Positions 44,888-54,751 are shown, numbered from the stretch's first letter. The stretch is DNA of 64,000 nt from JAUIIK01 sp963709995 (GCA_963709995.1 CAVPYN010000011.1:302762-366761), one strand, 5' to 3'. The notes: generated by a model from the sequence alone, not told the origin. A program made the numbers and translations.

Positions 44888-47140
44888 TCAGATAACCGGA
44901 TGGATAACCTGGCGGCGGGAGGGTTTGAAGCCTTGCGGCCAGAGCAGGTGCATGAAGCCCCAGATGAAATCCTCAACCTGGTCCTGGAAGTGGCGGCTCA
45001 ATGGCGAGCCGGACTGCCCCAGCGTGTTGGTGATCCAGCCGATCTCCGGACGCTTCATATCGGTCACATACCGGAATGACGGCCCGGCAATCACATCGAA
45101 GGGCTCCTCCGGGGACCAGACCATCGGGCTGACGGTGTGGCGACTTCCAGGCACCGGAAACGGCCCGACGTTGACCCGCAAGCGATGCGGCCCGCGCACC
45201 ATGCCAAGCGGGTGCCGGAAAGTCAGGCGATGCACGGCTCCCCAGTTCCATTTCTCAGGATCGGGCCCAAGTCGCCGGCCAATCCAGGCAAGCGCCTGGC
45301 GCGTCGCCTGAACAACCAGCGCGGCACGGATCTCGTCATCCATCCAGGCGGGCAATTCGCCGCGCAGCACCCGGTCGACGAAGAGCACCGGCACGCTCAA
45401 CGCGCCGCCTCGTTCGATCAACAGATCCGCAAGATCCCCGGGCAAGCGGTGGCAGAGCGCTAACCTGATCCACTCGTGAGAGATTGCCTCGTAGAGCAAG
45501 GCAGGACGGCTCTCGATGGCCATCTCGAAATCCCAGTTTCTCAAGTCATCCACGATCCAGGGCGCGACCACACCGTCGAGCAACCCGACGAAGACCGGCA
45601 CGATATCTTCCGCATGCATCGAGTGAACATCGAGCTGTAGCGTCCGGAAATCGCCTGGAGAATGACGGTTGCGTGACTCCAACTCGCGGACAATCCGGCG
45701 ATGACGAAAGCCCGGATCCCAGTTGCCGTAGATCTGGTGCGGGTAGCGGTCGTCGATCAGACAGTTGTTGGCGCAGGCGATCCAGCCGCGCTCCGGGTTG
45801 CGCTCGAGCGGCATCTCGTCCGCGGGGACATACTTTGGCGGGAACTCTTCGATCGGGAGCAGGCCCGGGGAAACGGTCCGGATCGACATCTTGCCGATGC
45901 TGACCATCGCGATCTCCCCGCCGGCAGTCGCGACAGCGACGTTGAGCGGCGGCGTCGTAAAGTCTCTGGCATGCGGCAACAGGTCGCCCAGCGATTTCAC
46001 CCGCGCGGAGTTCAGCAGGACGTCGAGCTCGTGCCCCTCCTCCATGCCGGCCCAGTGCAGGCTGACCGTCTGGCCGCCTGGCTGGGGCAGTATGTCGGAG
46101 ACCAGTGGGCCGCGATCGGTGTAGCGGATCCTCAGGATCTCGTCGGGCTGCCCTTTGACGCCGATGATCTCGTCATGAACCTGCATAGGTTTGCGTTCGC
46201 CGCCCTCGCTCACAGTGTCATCGTCGCCAACTTCCTCGCGATAGACGAAGAGTTGCGGGGTTGCGGCGGCCGTCACACCCCAGGCGATCTCGGGCGTCTT
46301 CCCGATAACGACCGCCGGGATTCCCGGCACGGTCATGCCGGCAACCCGGAATCCGGGAGCTTCGATCCTCACTTCGTACCAGATCGACGGGTTGCGAAGC
46401 TCAAGGTGCGGATCGTTGGCCAGCAATGCGCCACCGGTGATCGAATGGCTCGCGGAAACCGCCCAGGCGTTGCTGGCGCCACCCAACTCCATAAAAGGAA
46501 AGATCGGCAAGCGCCGGGCTTCGACCGGAGCGGTGCTATCAACCGTGACGGGCTGGCGGACGATCGGCTCGTGGTCGACGAAGCCGCCACGATAGATTGC
46601 TTCTGCCCACTCTTCGCCAAGCGCCTGTTTCACTTGCTCCGCGGTCAGGTCGGCGTCGATGTGGCCGCTCAACGACCACCCCAGGAAACGGAAGACGGCC
46701 AAACCATCCGCGGGCTCCCAACGTTCCGGCAAATGGCGCGTTGCCCGGAATTCAACCGGCAGGCCGGAACTGTCGATGTAGTGATTGACGCCAGCGGCAA
46801 ATCGCTCGACAGCCAGCTGCTCATCGCTGGTCAGCATCCGGGTCATCCGGTGAACGATCCGCGGCATCCCGATCAGGCGCATCATCCGGTCAGATTCAAG
46901 CGTCTGGGGGCCAAAGACCTCGCTGAGCCTGCCCGTCGCCGCCCGTCGCCAGAGATCCATCTGCCAAAGCCGGTCGCTGGCGACGGCGAAGCCAAACCCG
47001 AACATCGCGTCGCCCCATGACGCGGCGATGATCTGCGGGATCCCGAGGTGGTCTCGCTGAATCGTGATCGGCTCATCCAGACCGGCCGCGATCTGCTGTC
47101 GCTCAGCCTGTCGCGAACGGCGACTGGAGACCATCCCCAA
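44888..47140 (-). CDS. Penicillin acylase-family (Ntn) hydrolase
   Basis: The 750-residue product has ITIQRDHLGIPQIIAASWGD and FGFGFAVASDRLWQMDLWRR of the alpha-chain, then MELGGASNAWAVSASHSITG, where the Ser before Asn would be the N-terminal nucleophile after self-cleavage, then GALLANDPHLELRNPSIWYE and PGIPAVVIGKTPEIAWGVTA of the beta-chain, and FFD-like C-terminal blocks. Such enzymes cleave amides such as acyl-homoserine lactones, penicillins or other acylated amines. The N-terminus is probably incomplete: an ATG at 47207 followed by a one-base shift would add a hydrophobic anchor (ERKHLLAGTAVGIGAALGMV). The enzyme would act outside the cytoplasm. Confidence 0.88.
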   Translation of the reverse strand: MGMVSSRRSRQAERQQIAAGLDEPITIQRDHLGIPQIIAASWGDAMFGFGFAVASDRLWQMDLWRRAATGRLSEVFGPQTLESDRMMRLIGMPRIVHRMTRMLTSDEQLAVERFAAGVNHYIDSSGLPVEFRATRHLPERWEPADGLAVFRFLGWSLSGHIDADLTAEQVKQALGEEWAEAIYRGGFVDHEPIVRQPVTVDSTAPVEARRLPIFPFMELGGASNAWAVSASHSITGGALLANDPHLELRNPSIWYEVRIEAPGFRVAGMTVPGIPAVVIGKTPEIAWGVTAAATPQLFVYREEVGDDDTVSEGGERKPMQVHDEIIGVKGQPDEILRIRYTDRGPLVSDILPQPGGQTVSLHWAGMEEGHELDVLLNSARVKSLGDLLPHARDFTTPPLNVAVATAGGEIAMVSIGKMSIRTVSPGLLPIEEFPPKYVPADEMPLERNPERGWIACANNCLIDDRYPHQIYGNWDPGFRHRRIVRELESRNRHSPGDFRTLQLDVHSMHAEDIVPVFVGLLDGVVAPWIVDDLRNWDFEMAIESRPALLYEAISHEWIRLALCHRLPGDLADLLIERGGALSVPVLFVDRVLRGELPAWMDDEIRAALVVQATRQALAWIGRRLGPDPEKWNWGAVHRLTFRHPLGMVRGPHRLRVNVGPFPVPGSRHTVSPMVWSPEEPFDVIAGPSFRYVTDMKRPEIGWITNTLGQSGSPLSRHFQDQVEDFIWGFMHLLWPQGFKPSRRQVIHPVI

Positions 47141-47405
47141 CGCCGCTCCAATACCAACGGCCGTGCCCGCCAGCAGATGTTTCCGCTCGATTTCGGACTC
47201 GTGGCATCGTTCCCAACCTCTTCATTCCACATGCATCGAAACTGGACGTGGCACGATGAAGGATAGACGTTCGGCAGGACAAAAGCTCCAGGGGTTGGGA
47301 GGCGCCACATCAAGCGGGCCGGGAATCCTTTGCTGGACCGGCAACCGTATACTTCCTGCGGGCAATTGACCGGTTGACAACCACCTCCCGAGAGGAGCGA
47401 ACCAG

Positions 47406-49463
47406 TTGGAATTTCCTCGCCGCGCGATTCTCTTGCTGATGATCGTTGCGCTTGTCCTGCCGATCCTGTCGTCCTGTGGGGATGACGACGACGATAGCGC
47501 CGATCCGACACCCACCGAAGCCGCCGCCGCGGGGGATGAGCTGACAAGCGCCCAGGTCGGCTACGTCCCAGTCCTGATCTACGGGCCAGTGATGCTGGCC
47601 CAGGACAAGGGCTATCTTGAAGCCCAGGGCCTGGATAGCGAACTCCAGTCCCTTGCTGGTGGTGCTGACATGGTGACACTGACCGCCAGTGGCGAGTTCG
47701 ACTTTGGCATCGGCGGCACAGGGCCCGCGTTCTTCAACGCCCTCGATCGCGGCGTCGAACTGACCGTCATCGCCCCGCTCCACTTCGAACGGACACCGCA
47801 AGCCACGCCATTGATGGTCTCGAAAGAACGCTATGAGAGCGGTGAACTGGACTCGATCGAGGAGCTTGAAGGCAAGACAAGTCTCGGTCAATGCACGCGG
47901 CGCGACCGAATACTGGCTCGATCAAGCGTTGCGTCACCGGCGGCCTGACGATCGAGGATATCGAGCTCCAGGAAATCGGTTTTGGCGATGTTTCCGCGGC
48001 CCTTGAATCGGGCGCGATCGATGCCGCAATGCTCGGCGAACCCCTTGCGACCCAGGCAGAGAACGACGGCATCGCCGTGCGGCTGGCGAACGACTTCATC
48101 AGCGACTTCCAACCGACGTTTGTCTATGTCAATCCCAGCTTCGCCGAGGATCACCCAGAACTGGTAACCGGATTCGTGGCCGCGATTCCTGCAGGCGTGC
48201 CGCGACATGACCGGCCGACGATTGGGACAATCCGAGGAGAATCTCGACATCCTAACCGAGCGAACGCGTGTCGACGTCGATCTGATCAAGGAATCGTCCC
48301 GCACCTACTGCGAACCAAACGGCGAGATCGATGTGGAAGATCTCGAAACCTTGCAGGAGTTTTTCGCCGCACGCGGCCTGCTGGAGTACGACGAGATGAT
48401 AGACGTCGAATCCTTCATCGACCGTTCCTATGTCGAGCAAGCGCTTGAATCGATAGGACGCTACGAAGCAGTGAGTGGCAACCGTCAGACCGTGCGAAGC
48501 GGCTATGTGCCGGTGCTGATCTACACGCCGATCGTGTAGCCCAAACCCGCGGCTACTACGCCGACGCCGGGATCGACGTTGCATCTGCTTGGCGATGCCG
48601 ACCGGCACGCGACATCGTGCCAATCTGTCACCGGACGCTTCGACATCGCGGCTGGTGGCCCCGGCCCTGACTTCTGGCAGGCACTCACTGACGGCTACGA
48701 CATTCGCCTGATCGCGCCGCTTCATGCCGAACGACCACCGGCGACGACACCATTGATCGTCCGGGCCGATCTCTTCGATTCAGGCGTTGTCGCGAGTGTC
48801 GACGATCTTCGCGGCCGCCCGGTCTCCTCTCCTTCGGCTGGCACGCCGCTCTTCTGGCTCCATTCCTCCCTCGCGCGGGGAGGAGTAACGCTAGAGGACG
48901 TCGACCTCCGGATCGTGCCCGTATGACGAGGTCGGTCCAGCGCTCGAACGGGGAGAGATCGACGCGGCACTGCTCGGGGAACCACTGGTGACTGAACTGA
49001 TCGATCATCGCATCGCTGTCCGGCTCGAATCAGATTTCGTCGACGGCTTGCAGCCAACCTATCTCTATACCTCGCGGAAACGCTCGACGACACGCTTCGA
49101 CGAGATCGCCGCCTTCGTCAGCCGCCTACCTCCGCGCTTGCGCCGACCTGCAGTCCGGCGATCCAGCGCGTGATTGGTACGCTCCATCGACATTGGCGAC
49201 TGTGGCGAGTTTCACCGACGTCCCCGGCATCGAAGTGGCCGGAGTCGATGCGCCCGATCTTCGAGCCGGAGGGACAATTCCGACGCGGCAGCATCGGGCG
49301 CATCTACGATTTCTTCGTCTCGCGTGGCGCGATCGAACCCATTCCAGACTTTGACCCGGACAGCCTGATCGACGAGAGCATCGAAGCAGGAGTTGCAGTG
49401 GCAGATCATCAGCCATCTAGAAATGCACGAGGAGAGGGGGAATACAGCGAACGCCGTTTCTGA
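47406..49463 (+). pseudogene. Tandem-duplicated NitT/TauT-type ABC substrate-binding protein, frameshifted
   Basis: From TTG 47406 (after gagaggagcg) a lipoprotein signal FPRRAILLLMIVALVLPILS with SSCGDDDDD leads to a binding domain: VGYVPVLIYGPVMLAQDKGY, GEFDFGIGGTGPAFFNALDR, VIAPLHFERTPQATPLMV, GAIDAAMLGEPLATQAENDG. After LESIGRYEAVSGNRQTVR a second copy begins: SGYVPVLIYTPIV, GRFDIAAGGPGPDFWQALTD, LIAPLHAERPPATTPLIV, GEIDAALLGEPLVTELIDHR. The two halves align block by block, and the join is in frame, so one chain carries two binding domains. At least six frame changes interrupt it, one being a lost G at about 48,537 that makes the TAG at 48,536-48,538. ATPase and permease follow. Confidence 0.72.
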
Positions 49464-49474
49464 TCGTTCGTCCA

Positions 49475-49497
49475 CTGTTCCCTGTTTCCTATTCCCT
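49475..49497. repeat. Heptamer repeat, copy A
   Basis: ctgttccctgtttcctatt followed by ccct, nearly identical (one mismatch in 23 bases) to the copy at 50452-50474. It lies between the binding-protein and ATPase genes. Confidence 0.55.
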
Positions 49498-49527
49498 GGG
49501 AGAGGGGGCCTGGGGGTGAGGGCCCCA

Positions 49528-50311
49528 ATGACCCACCTCTCCGTCGCCAACCTGACCGTTGAGTTCCCGATCGGGCGCGACGTCGTGCGTCGCGCTCGAC
49601 AATGTGTCGTTCGACCTGAGAAGCCGGCGAATTCTGCGCGATCGTTGGGCCGTCGGGTTGCGGCAAGAGCACGCTGCTGCGAGCGATCGCCGGGTTAGCT
49701 GACACCGACCAGTGGGACGGTCGAGATTTTCAGTGACGACGATACACGTCCGGATCAGGCAATGGTCTTCCAGGGCACGTCGGTCTTTCCCTGGATGACC
49801 GTCCTGCGCAACGCCGCCTATGGGCTGGAGATGCGCGGGCTGGATCAGCCGGAACGGGAGAGAATCGCCACCGAGTTGCTGCGTCAGGTCGGGCTTGGTG
49901 AATTCCTCAACGCCTACCCTGCCCAACTCTCCGAAGGCATGCGCCAGAGAGTCGCGATTGTCCGTGCGTTCGCGATGGATCCGGAGGTGCTGCTGATGGA
50001 CGAGCCTTTCGGCGCGCTCGACGAGCAGACCCGGCTGGTGCTGCAGGACGAACTCCTACGCATCTGGGAGGAAACCGGCAAGACGGTAGTCTTCGTCACC
50101 CATGGCATCGACGAAGCGATGATCCTGGCCGACCGCATCATCATCCTCAGCGCCCGCCCCGGCACGATCAGAGCCGAGATCACTGTGCCCTTCCCTCGCC
50201 CTCGCTCGATCGAGAAGCGTCCGCGCCAATCCAGAGTTCAATTTACTCTTCCTCGAAATCTGGGGCCTGCTGCGGGACGACGCCCGGACGGCGATTGGGG
50301 TGAGCGCGTGA
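49528..50311 (+). pseudogene. NitT/TauT-type ABC transporter ATP-binding protein, frameshifted
   Basis: The ATG at 49528 starts MTHLSVANLTVEFPIGRDVV. A second frame holds the Walker A (IVGPSGCGKSTLLRAIAG, about 49,640-49,700), and a third, from about 49,740, the rest: QAMVFQGTSVFPWMTVLRNA (Q-loop), NAYPAQLSEGMRQRVAIVRA (signature, with E in place of the second G of LSGG), MDPEVLLMDEPFGALDEQTR (Walker B and D-loop), VVFVTHGIDEAMILAD (H-loop). A last shift near 50,225 gives ANPEFNLLFLEIWGLL and the stop at 50309-50311. It would power the importer made of the tandem binding protein and the fused permease. Confidence 0.8.
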
Positions 50312-50322
50312 AAAGGACGGCA

Positions 50323-50348
50323 GGGATGAGAAATCAGGGATCAGGGAT
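50323..50348. repeat. Heptamer-type repeat, reverse orientation
   Basis: gggatgagaaatcagggatc followed by agggat repeats the (a)gggat(n) unit, the complement of the tccct type found elsewhere in the window. Confidence 0.4.
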
Positions 50349-50451
50349 GCGATCCGGCCCCCTCGTCGATGTGCTCCAGACTGCCGAACCGTTGCCGGGC
50401 GCAGGAAGGACCGAACCAGGTTCGGCCTCGACATCCACCATCAACTATTCT

Positions 50452-50474
50452 CTGTTCCCTGTTCCCTATTCCCT
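50452..50474. repeat. Heptamer repeat, copy B
   Basis: ctgttccctgttccctatt followed by ccct consists of three 7-bp steps and ends 6 bases before the ATG of the fused permease gene, taking the place of a normal ribosome site. Confidence 0.55.
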
Positions 50475-50480
50475 TCCCCA

Positions 50481-52166
50481 ATGACCTCCACCCAGCGCTG
50501 GATCACATTTCTCCTCGCGATCCTTGGACCATTGATCGTCCTCATGGTCTGGGAAGGGCTTTCACGTGCTGAGGTGATTAATCCGATCTTCTTCCCACCA
50601 CCGACCAGCCTCGAAGGAACGGCCAGAGAACTGATCAACTCGGGACGGCTATGGGATGACACCCGGATCAGTTTGACCAGGATCATCGTCGGATTCGTCG
50701 TCGCAGCGTTCCCGGGAGTGCTGCTCGGGTTGCTGATGGGGCTCTGGTGGCCGTTGAGGGCACTCCTGAACCCGGTTGCGTCGGCTCTCTTCGCAGTGCC
50801 GAAGATCGCCATTCTGCCACTCGTCATCCTGATCTTTGGTCTTGGAGAAGACTCGAAGATCGCCATGGTCGCACTCAGCGTCTTCTTTCTGGTTGTGATC
50901 AACACAACGGCGGCCGTCGTGGCGGTGGACCGCGCCTACTTCGATGTCGCGCGCAACGCCAACGCGCCCTGGTGGAAACAGATCACAACCGTGGCCCTTC
51001 CGGGCGCAATGCCAGCGATCTTCTCAGGACTGCGGCTGGCGCTCGGATTCTCCTTGCTGGTGATTGTCGGCACCGAATTCCTCGCGGCCGGCGACGGCAT
51101 CGGCTATCTGATCTGGAATTCCTATCAGATCCTGGCAATCGAAAAGATGTACGTCGGGCTGATCGTCACCGCACTGCTTGGCTGGCTCCTCAGCCTGGGC
51201 ATGGATGCGATCGAGAGGATCGCGATGCCCTGGCGGGTCGAGCAAGGCAGCCGCCTGCACCTTCCAGTGCCGGAGCCAATCCACAACTGGTACATGGCTA
51301 CCCGTCCATTTTCCTTTACCGCATCGATCGTCCCGGTGCTGGTCGGCACATTGCTCGCGGCCTACGAAGGTGAATTCGATTTCACGATGTTCGCTCTAGT
51401 CGTCGTCGCGTCGGTCCTGGTCCATGCCGGCAGCAATCTGGTGAACGACTACTACGACCACGTCAAGGGAGCCGACGCTCCCCACCAGCTTGGACGCGGG
51501 GGGATGATCCAGCGGGGATTGATCTCGCCGCGCGCAATTCTGATCTTCGGGCTGGTCCTCTTCGCAGTCGCTACGCTCCTGGGTCTCTATGTCGTCTATC
51601 TCGCTGGCTGGCTCGTGCTGATCTTCGCGATTCCCAGTCTCGCGGCGGCCTTCTTCTACACCGGTGGACCAAAGCCCTTGGGATATGTCGCGCTCGGCGA
51701 GCTCACGGTCTTCCTCTTTATGGGTCCAGTTATTGTCGCGGGCAGCTATTTCGTCCAGACCGGCTCCGTGACCTGGACGGCGATCCTGATCTCGGTGCCG
51801 ATCGGCCTGCTCGTGACGGCGATCCTTCAGGCGAACAACATCCGTGACATCAGCGACGATCTGGCCGCCAACAAACGTACCCTGGCAACCTTCATCGGAC
51901 GGCGATGGGCTGTCCGCGAGTATGTGATCCTGTTGCTCGGCGCATACGCGGTGCTCGGGTTCATTACCCTCGGCGGGCTTATCCCGGCAAGCGCGCTGCT
52001 CGTCTTCCTGACCCTGCCAAAAGCCATCGAGCTCGTACGGGTCGTCCGCAACCGCACCTCCCCGGCGGCCCTCAACCTCGCCCTGCGCAAGACCGCAGGC
52101 CTCCACCTGCAGTTCGGCTCGCTGCTGTCTGGCGTGCTGTTGGTCGCGGCGGTCTTTGCGGGCTAA
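50481..52166 (+). CDS. ABC permease fused to a MenA-type UbiA prenyltransferase
   Basis: One uninterrupted 561-codon frame encodes two membrane enzymes. Residues 1-250 are a NitT/TauT/SsuC permease: six helices, FFPPPTSLEGTARELINSGR, the EAA-type loop ANAPWWKQITTVALPGAMPA and GTEFLAAGDGIGYLIWNS. A 20-residue linker (about 252-265) leads to residues 268-561, a UbiA-superfamily domain: WYMATRPFSFTASIVPVLVG, the first Asp-rich motif N322-D-Y-Y-D326 with VKGAD, and the second, N453-I-R-D456-I-S-D459-D460, followed by KRTLATFIGRR. These match MenA, which prenylates 1,4-dihydroxy-2-naphthoate in menaquinone synthesis. I know of no described fusion like this. It follows the binding protein and ATPase genes. 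Confidence 0.85.
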   Translation: MTSTQRWITFLLAILGPLIVLMVWEGLSRAEVINPIFFPPPTSLEGTARELINSGRLWDDTRISLTRIIVGFVVAAFPGVLLGLLMGLWWPLRALLNPVASALFAVPKIAILPLVILIFGLGEDSKIAMVALSVFFLVVINTTAAVVAVDRAYFDVARNANAPWWKQITTVALPGAMPAIFSGLRLALGFSLLVIVGTEFLAAGDGIGYLIWNSYQILAIEKMYVGLIVTALLGWLLSLGMDAIERIAMPWRVEQGSRLHLPVPEPIHNWYMATRPFSFTASIVPVLVGTLLAAYEGEFDFTMFALVVVASVLVHAGSNLVNDYYDHVKGADAPHQLGRGGMIQRGLISPRAILIFGLVLFAVATLLGLYVVYLAGWLVLIFAIPSLAAAFFYTGGPKPLGYVALGELTVFLFMGPVIVAGSYFVQTGSVTWTAILISVPIGLLVTAILQANNIRDISDDLAANKRTLATFIGRRWAVREYVILLLGAYAVLGFITLGGLIPASALLVFLTLPKAIELVRVVRNRTSPAALNLALRKTAGLHLQFGSLLSGVLLVAAVFAG

Positions 52167-52326
52167 CGCCAGCTTCGCGCCTGAAGTGGCGACCACCGGT
52201 TCACCGCTGTCATCAGTGATCTTGCGCCGGGCCATCACCGCGTAGGAACGTTAGCCACGCACCATCGAATAATGAAAGTCCTGATATACTGCCGAACCAG
52301 TCAGAAGAGGAATCGGGATCTGATAG

Positions 52327-53148
52327 ATGGTCGAGTTTGTCGGAATTGCCTGGAAAGTCATCGGACTTATATCGGCGCTCCTGATCTTCCATCAGTTGGT
52401 CGGCGCACGACTACCCGAACGCTTGCGGTTCGTCAGCGAGATGGCGTTTGCCTGGGCGCTCAGCCTGATGTACTTCGTCATTCGCGGGACGATGCTCGGC
52501 CAGGAGGAACGCGCCTACGCAAACGCCAACCAGATAGTCGATGCCGAGAAATGGCTAGGAATCTACTGGGAGCGGCAACTGCAGGAACAGATCTTGCAGA
52601 ACGATCTGCTGGTCAGATTCGCGAACTGGGTATATGTCTGGTGGCACTGGCCGCTCATCGTCATCGTGCTCGTCTGGCTCTTCGTCTATCATCCCCAACA
52701 CTATGTGACCTACCGCAACGCCTTCGTTATCTCCGGGATCATCGGGCTGACCATCTTCGCTCTCTACCCAGCCGCGCCGCCTCGATTCCTGGACGGTGCC
52801 GGGTTTCAGGACACCGTCCAGGGACGGGCCATCTTCTCGAACATCCTGCTGCCACCTGCGTTGACAAACACCTACGCTGCCATGCCTAGCCTGCATGCCG
52901 GATGGAATCTCCTGATTGGAATCGCGCTCTTCCGCCACGGTCAACATTGGGCGACGCGCGCCTTCGGACTGCTTATGCCAGTGCTGATGTTCTGGTCAAT
53001 CGTGGTCACCGGAAACCACTACTTCCTCGATGGCATCATGGGCGATTTCGTCGCTGAGATCAGCCTGGTGCTGGCAATTCTATTTGGACAGCGAGCCGTC
53101 GCTTCAACATCCTTGCAGGAGTGGCGCTTGCGATTGAATCGACTATGA
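52327..53148 (+). CDS. PAP2-superfamily membrane phosphatase
   Basis: The 273-residue protein has about six membrane helices and PAP2 motifs: a possible first motif region near VTYRNAF, AMPSLHAGWNLLIGIALFRH (motif 2, SxH) and VTGNHYFLDGIMGDFVAEIS (motif 3, HxxxD). The pattern fits the PAP2_3/AUR1-like branch that acts on lipid phosphates or transfers phospho-groups between lipids. It lies 160 bp after the permease-prenyltransferase gene on the same strand; a link to prenyl-phosphate handling is possible but only inferred. Confidence 0.85.
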   Translation: MVEFVGIAWKVIGLISALLIFHQLVGARLPERLRFVSEMAFAWALSLMYFVIRGTMLGQEERAYANANQIVDAEKWLGIYWERQLQEQILQNDLLVRFANWVYVWWHWPLIVIVLVWLFVYHPQHYVTYRNAFVISGIIGLTIFALYPAAPPRFLDGAGFQDTVQGRAIFSNILLPPALTNTYAAMPSLHAGWNLLIGIALFRHGQHWATRAFGLLMPVLMFWSIVVTGNHYFLDGIMGDFVAEISLVLAILFGQRAVASTSLQEWRLRLNRL

Positions 53149-53208
53149 GCAGCCTCGTTTGGTAGGTATCTAGATTCGTGTCGCTCTTCCCTCCATCCTC
53201 TACGATCC

Positions 53209-54264
53209 TCACGCATCCCGGTTTCCCAGGATCCCCTCGACCGTCTCCTTTGCAGAGCGGCCAACACCGATCAACGTCGCGGAGGCGTAGCCGGTCCATT
53301 CCCCGTAACCAACCAGCCAGAGACGCGGTTCGCGGATCGAGCGGGTGCCCGTAGTCTGAACACGACCATCGGGTTCAATGACGCCAAGTGGTTTGAGATG
53401 GTCGAGAGCCGGCTGAAACCCGGTGCACCAGACCACGGCATCGACTTGCTCCAGGCGCCCATCGGGCCAAACGGCAGCTTCTGGAGTGAAACGCTCGAAC
53501 ATCCGCACCGAAACAAGATCTCCCCGATCCCGCGCGGCTCTAACCGGCGGGAGCATCACGACATCGCCGAGCAGATTCTCCACCGGAGCGTTCGATTCAT
53601 CTCCCTGCTGGCGCGCCTCGTAACGGACCGTCGCCCGGTCGAAGAGCGCCCGACCGTCGACGTCGTCGGGCAGGAAACGAGGCTCCCGACGCGTCACCCA
53701 GACTGTGTCGGCGACCAGTGACAGTTCGGCCTGTATCTGGGCGCCAGAGTTGCCGCCACCGACAACCAGCACGCGCTGTCCGTGAAACCGCTCCGGCGAA
53801 CGGTAGCAGGCTGAATGAATCTGAGTGCCCCGGAACGACGCGCGACCAGGAACTTCGGGAATGAATGGATTCCGCCAGGAGCCGGTCGCGGAGATGATGT
53901 GCCTCGCCCCCCACACTCCTTGATCGGTCTCTACCATCAGCCCCCGATGATCGCGGTGGACAGAGTTGACCCATACTGGACGTCGCACCGGCAAACGGTA
54001 GCGCTCTTCGTAGCTCTCGAAATAGTCGATCACTTCGTCACGGCTTGGATAGTAATCGCGGCCGCCGGGCATGATGACGCCCGGGATCGAGCTCCAGAAG
54101 GCGGGTGAGAACAAGCGCAACGAATCCCAGGCGTGTCGCCAGGCCGCGCCCGGTCCATCCTCAGCATCGAGTATGACGAACGAGAGGTCTGCCCGGCTCA
54201 GGAGCCGGCCAACCGATAACCCTGCCTGCCCCGCGCCAATGACGGCAACGTCGACTTCAACCAC
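53209..54264 (-). CDS. FAD/NAD(P)H-dependent monooxygenase-like flavoprotein
   Basis: The 351-residue protein starts VDVAVIGAGQAGLSVGRLLS (FAD site) and continues GPGAAWRHAWDSLRLFSPAF, VIDYFESYEERYRLPVRR, and VLVVGGGNSGAQIQAELSLV (NADPH site), then VDAVVWCTGFQPALDHLKPL, the ATG-like motif of flavin monooxygenases. It fits the short CzcO/ArsO-like FMO group. Substrate unknown. Its start overlaps the stop of the DinB gene by 8 bp, so they form a coupled pair. Confidence 0.9.
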   Translation of the reverse strand: MVEVDVAVIGAGQAGLSVGRLLSRADLSFVILDAEDGPGAAWRHAWDSLRLFSPAFWSSIPGVIMPGGRDYYPSRDEVIDYFESYEERYRLPVRRPVWVNSVHRDHRGLMVETDQGVWGARHIISATGSWRNPFIPEVPGRASFRGTQIHSACYRSPERFHGQRVLVVGGGNSGAQIQAELSLVADTVWVTRREPRFLPDDVDGRALFDRATVRYEARQQGDESNAPVENLLGDVVMLPPVRAARDRGDLVSVRMFERFTPEAAVWPDGRLEQVDAVVWCTGFQPALDHLKPLGVIEPDGRVQTTGTRSIREPRLWLVGYGEWTGYASATLIGVGRSAKETVEGILGNRDA

Positions 54265-54751
54265 GAGCTTGTGCGAGCAGACTATCGGCGATCTGGCCCA
54301 GATGCATCATGTCGTGCGAGATCATGCTGTCGGTAATCGAACTCACCGTCAAGGCTCCCATCGTATTGTGATCGCCGGTTCTCGCCCAGCCGGTGTCATC
54401 GAGTGCCTCGAGCGTGCGTATGTGCGCCTCCCGCTGATCGCAGAAGCGAGTCAACACTTCGTCGAGTGTCTTCGAGCGATAATCACGGTCCCTCGCCCAG
54501 GCTTTCTCGTCATAGTCGAGAAACGATGGATGCTCCTCGGCAAGCATCCGCTTGACTCGCTCATGGGAATTGTCTTCGGCATCGGCCAGGTGGGCGATCA
54601 CCTCAACAATCGACCAATCCTCATTCCTGCTCCGCCAGTTCAATTCATCGTCACTGCGGCCGCTGGTCAACGTCCGCAACACCCGTGGCGTTGCACGATA
54701 ACTGGTTAGCAGTTCGCCAGGTGAGAGAGTCACACTGATTTTCGCTTTCAT
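54257..54751 (-). CDS. DinB-family protein
   Basis: The 164-residue product (start MKAKISVTLSPGELLTSYRA) contains DWSIVEVIAHLADAEDNSHE, with the first His, and the C-terminal SMISHDMMHLGQIADSL with the HxxxH pair, the three-His metal site of DinB_2 proteins. I chose the ATG at 54751 rather than 54814 since the extension is not family-like. It is upstream of and overlaps the flavoprotein gene. Confidence 0.82.
   Translation of the reverse strand: MKAKISVTLSPGELLTSYRATPRVLRTLTSGRSDDELNWRSRNEDWSIVEVIAHLADAEDNSHERVKRMLAEEHPSFLDYDEKAWARDRDYRSKTLDEVLTRFCDQREAHIRTLEALDDTGWARTGDHNTMGALTVSSITDSMISHDMMHLGQIADSLLAQARG

Noticed and set aside
45701..47020. 439-codon plus-strand ORF opposite the penicillin acylase
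   Set aside because: Antisense shadow of a well-conserved enzyme.
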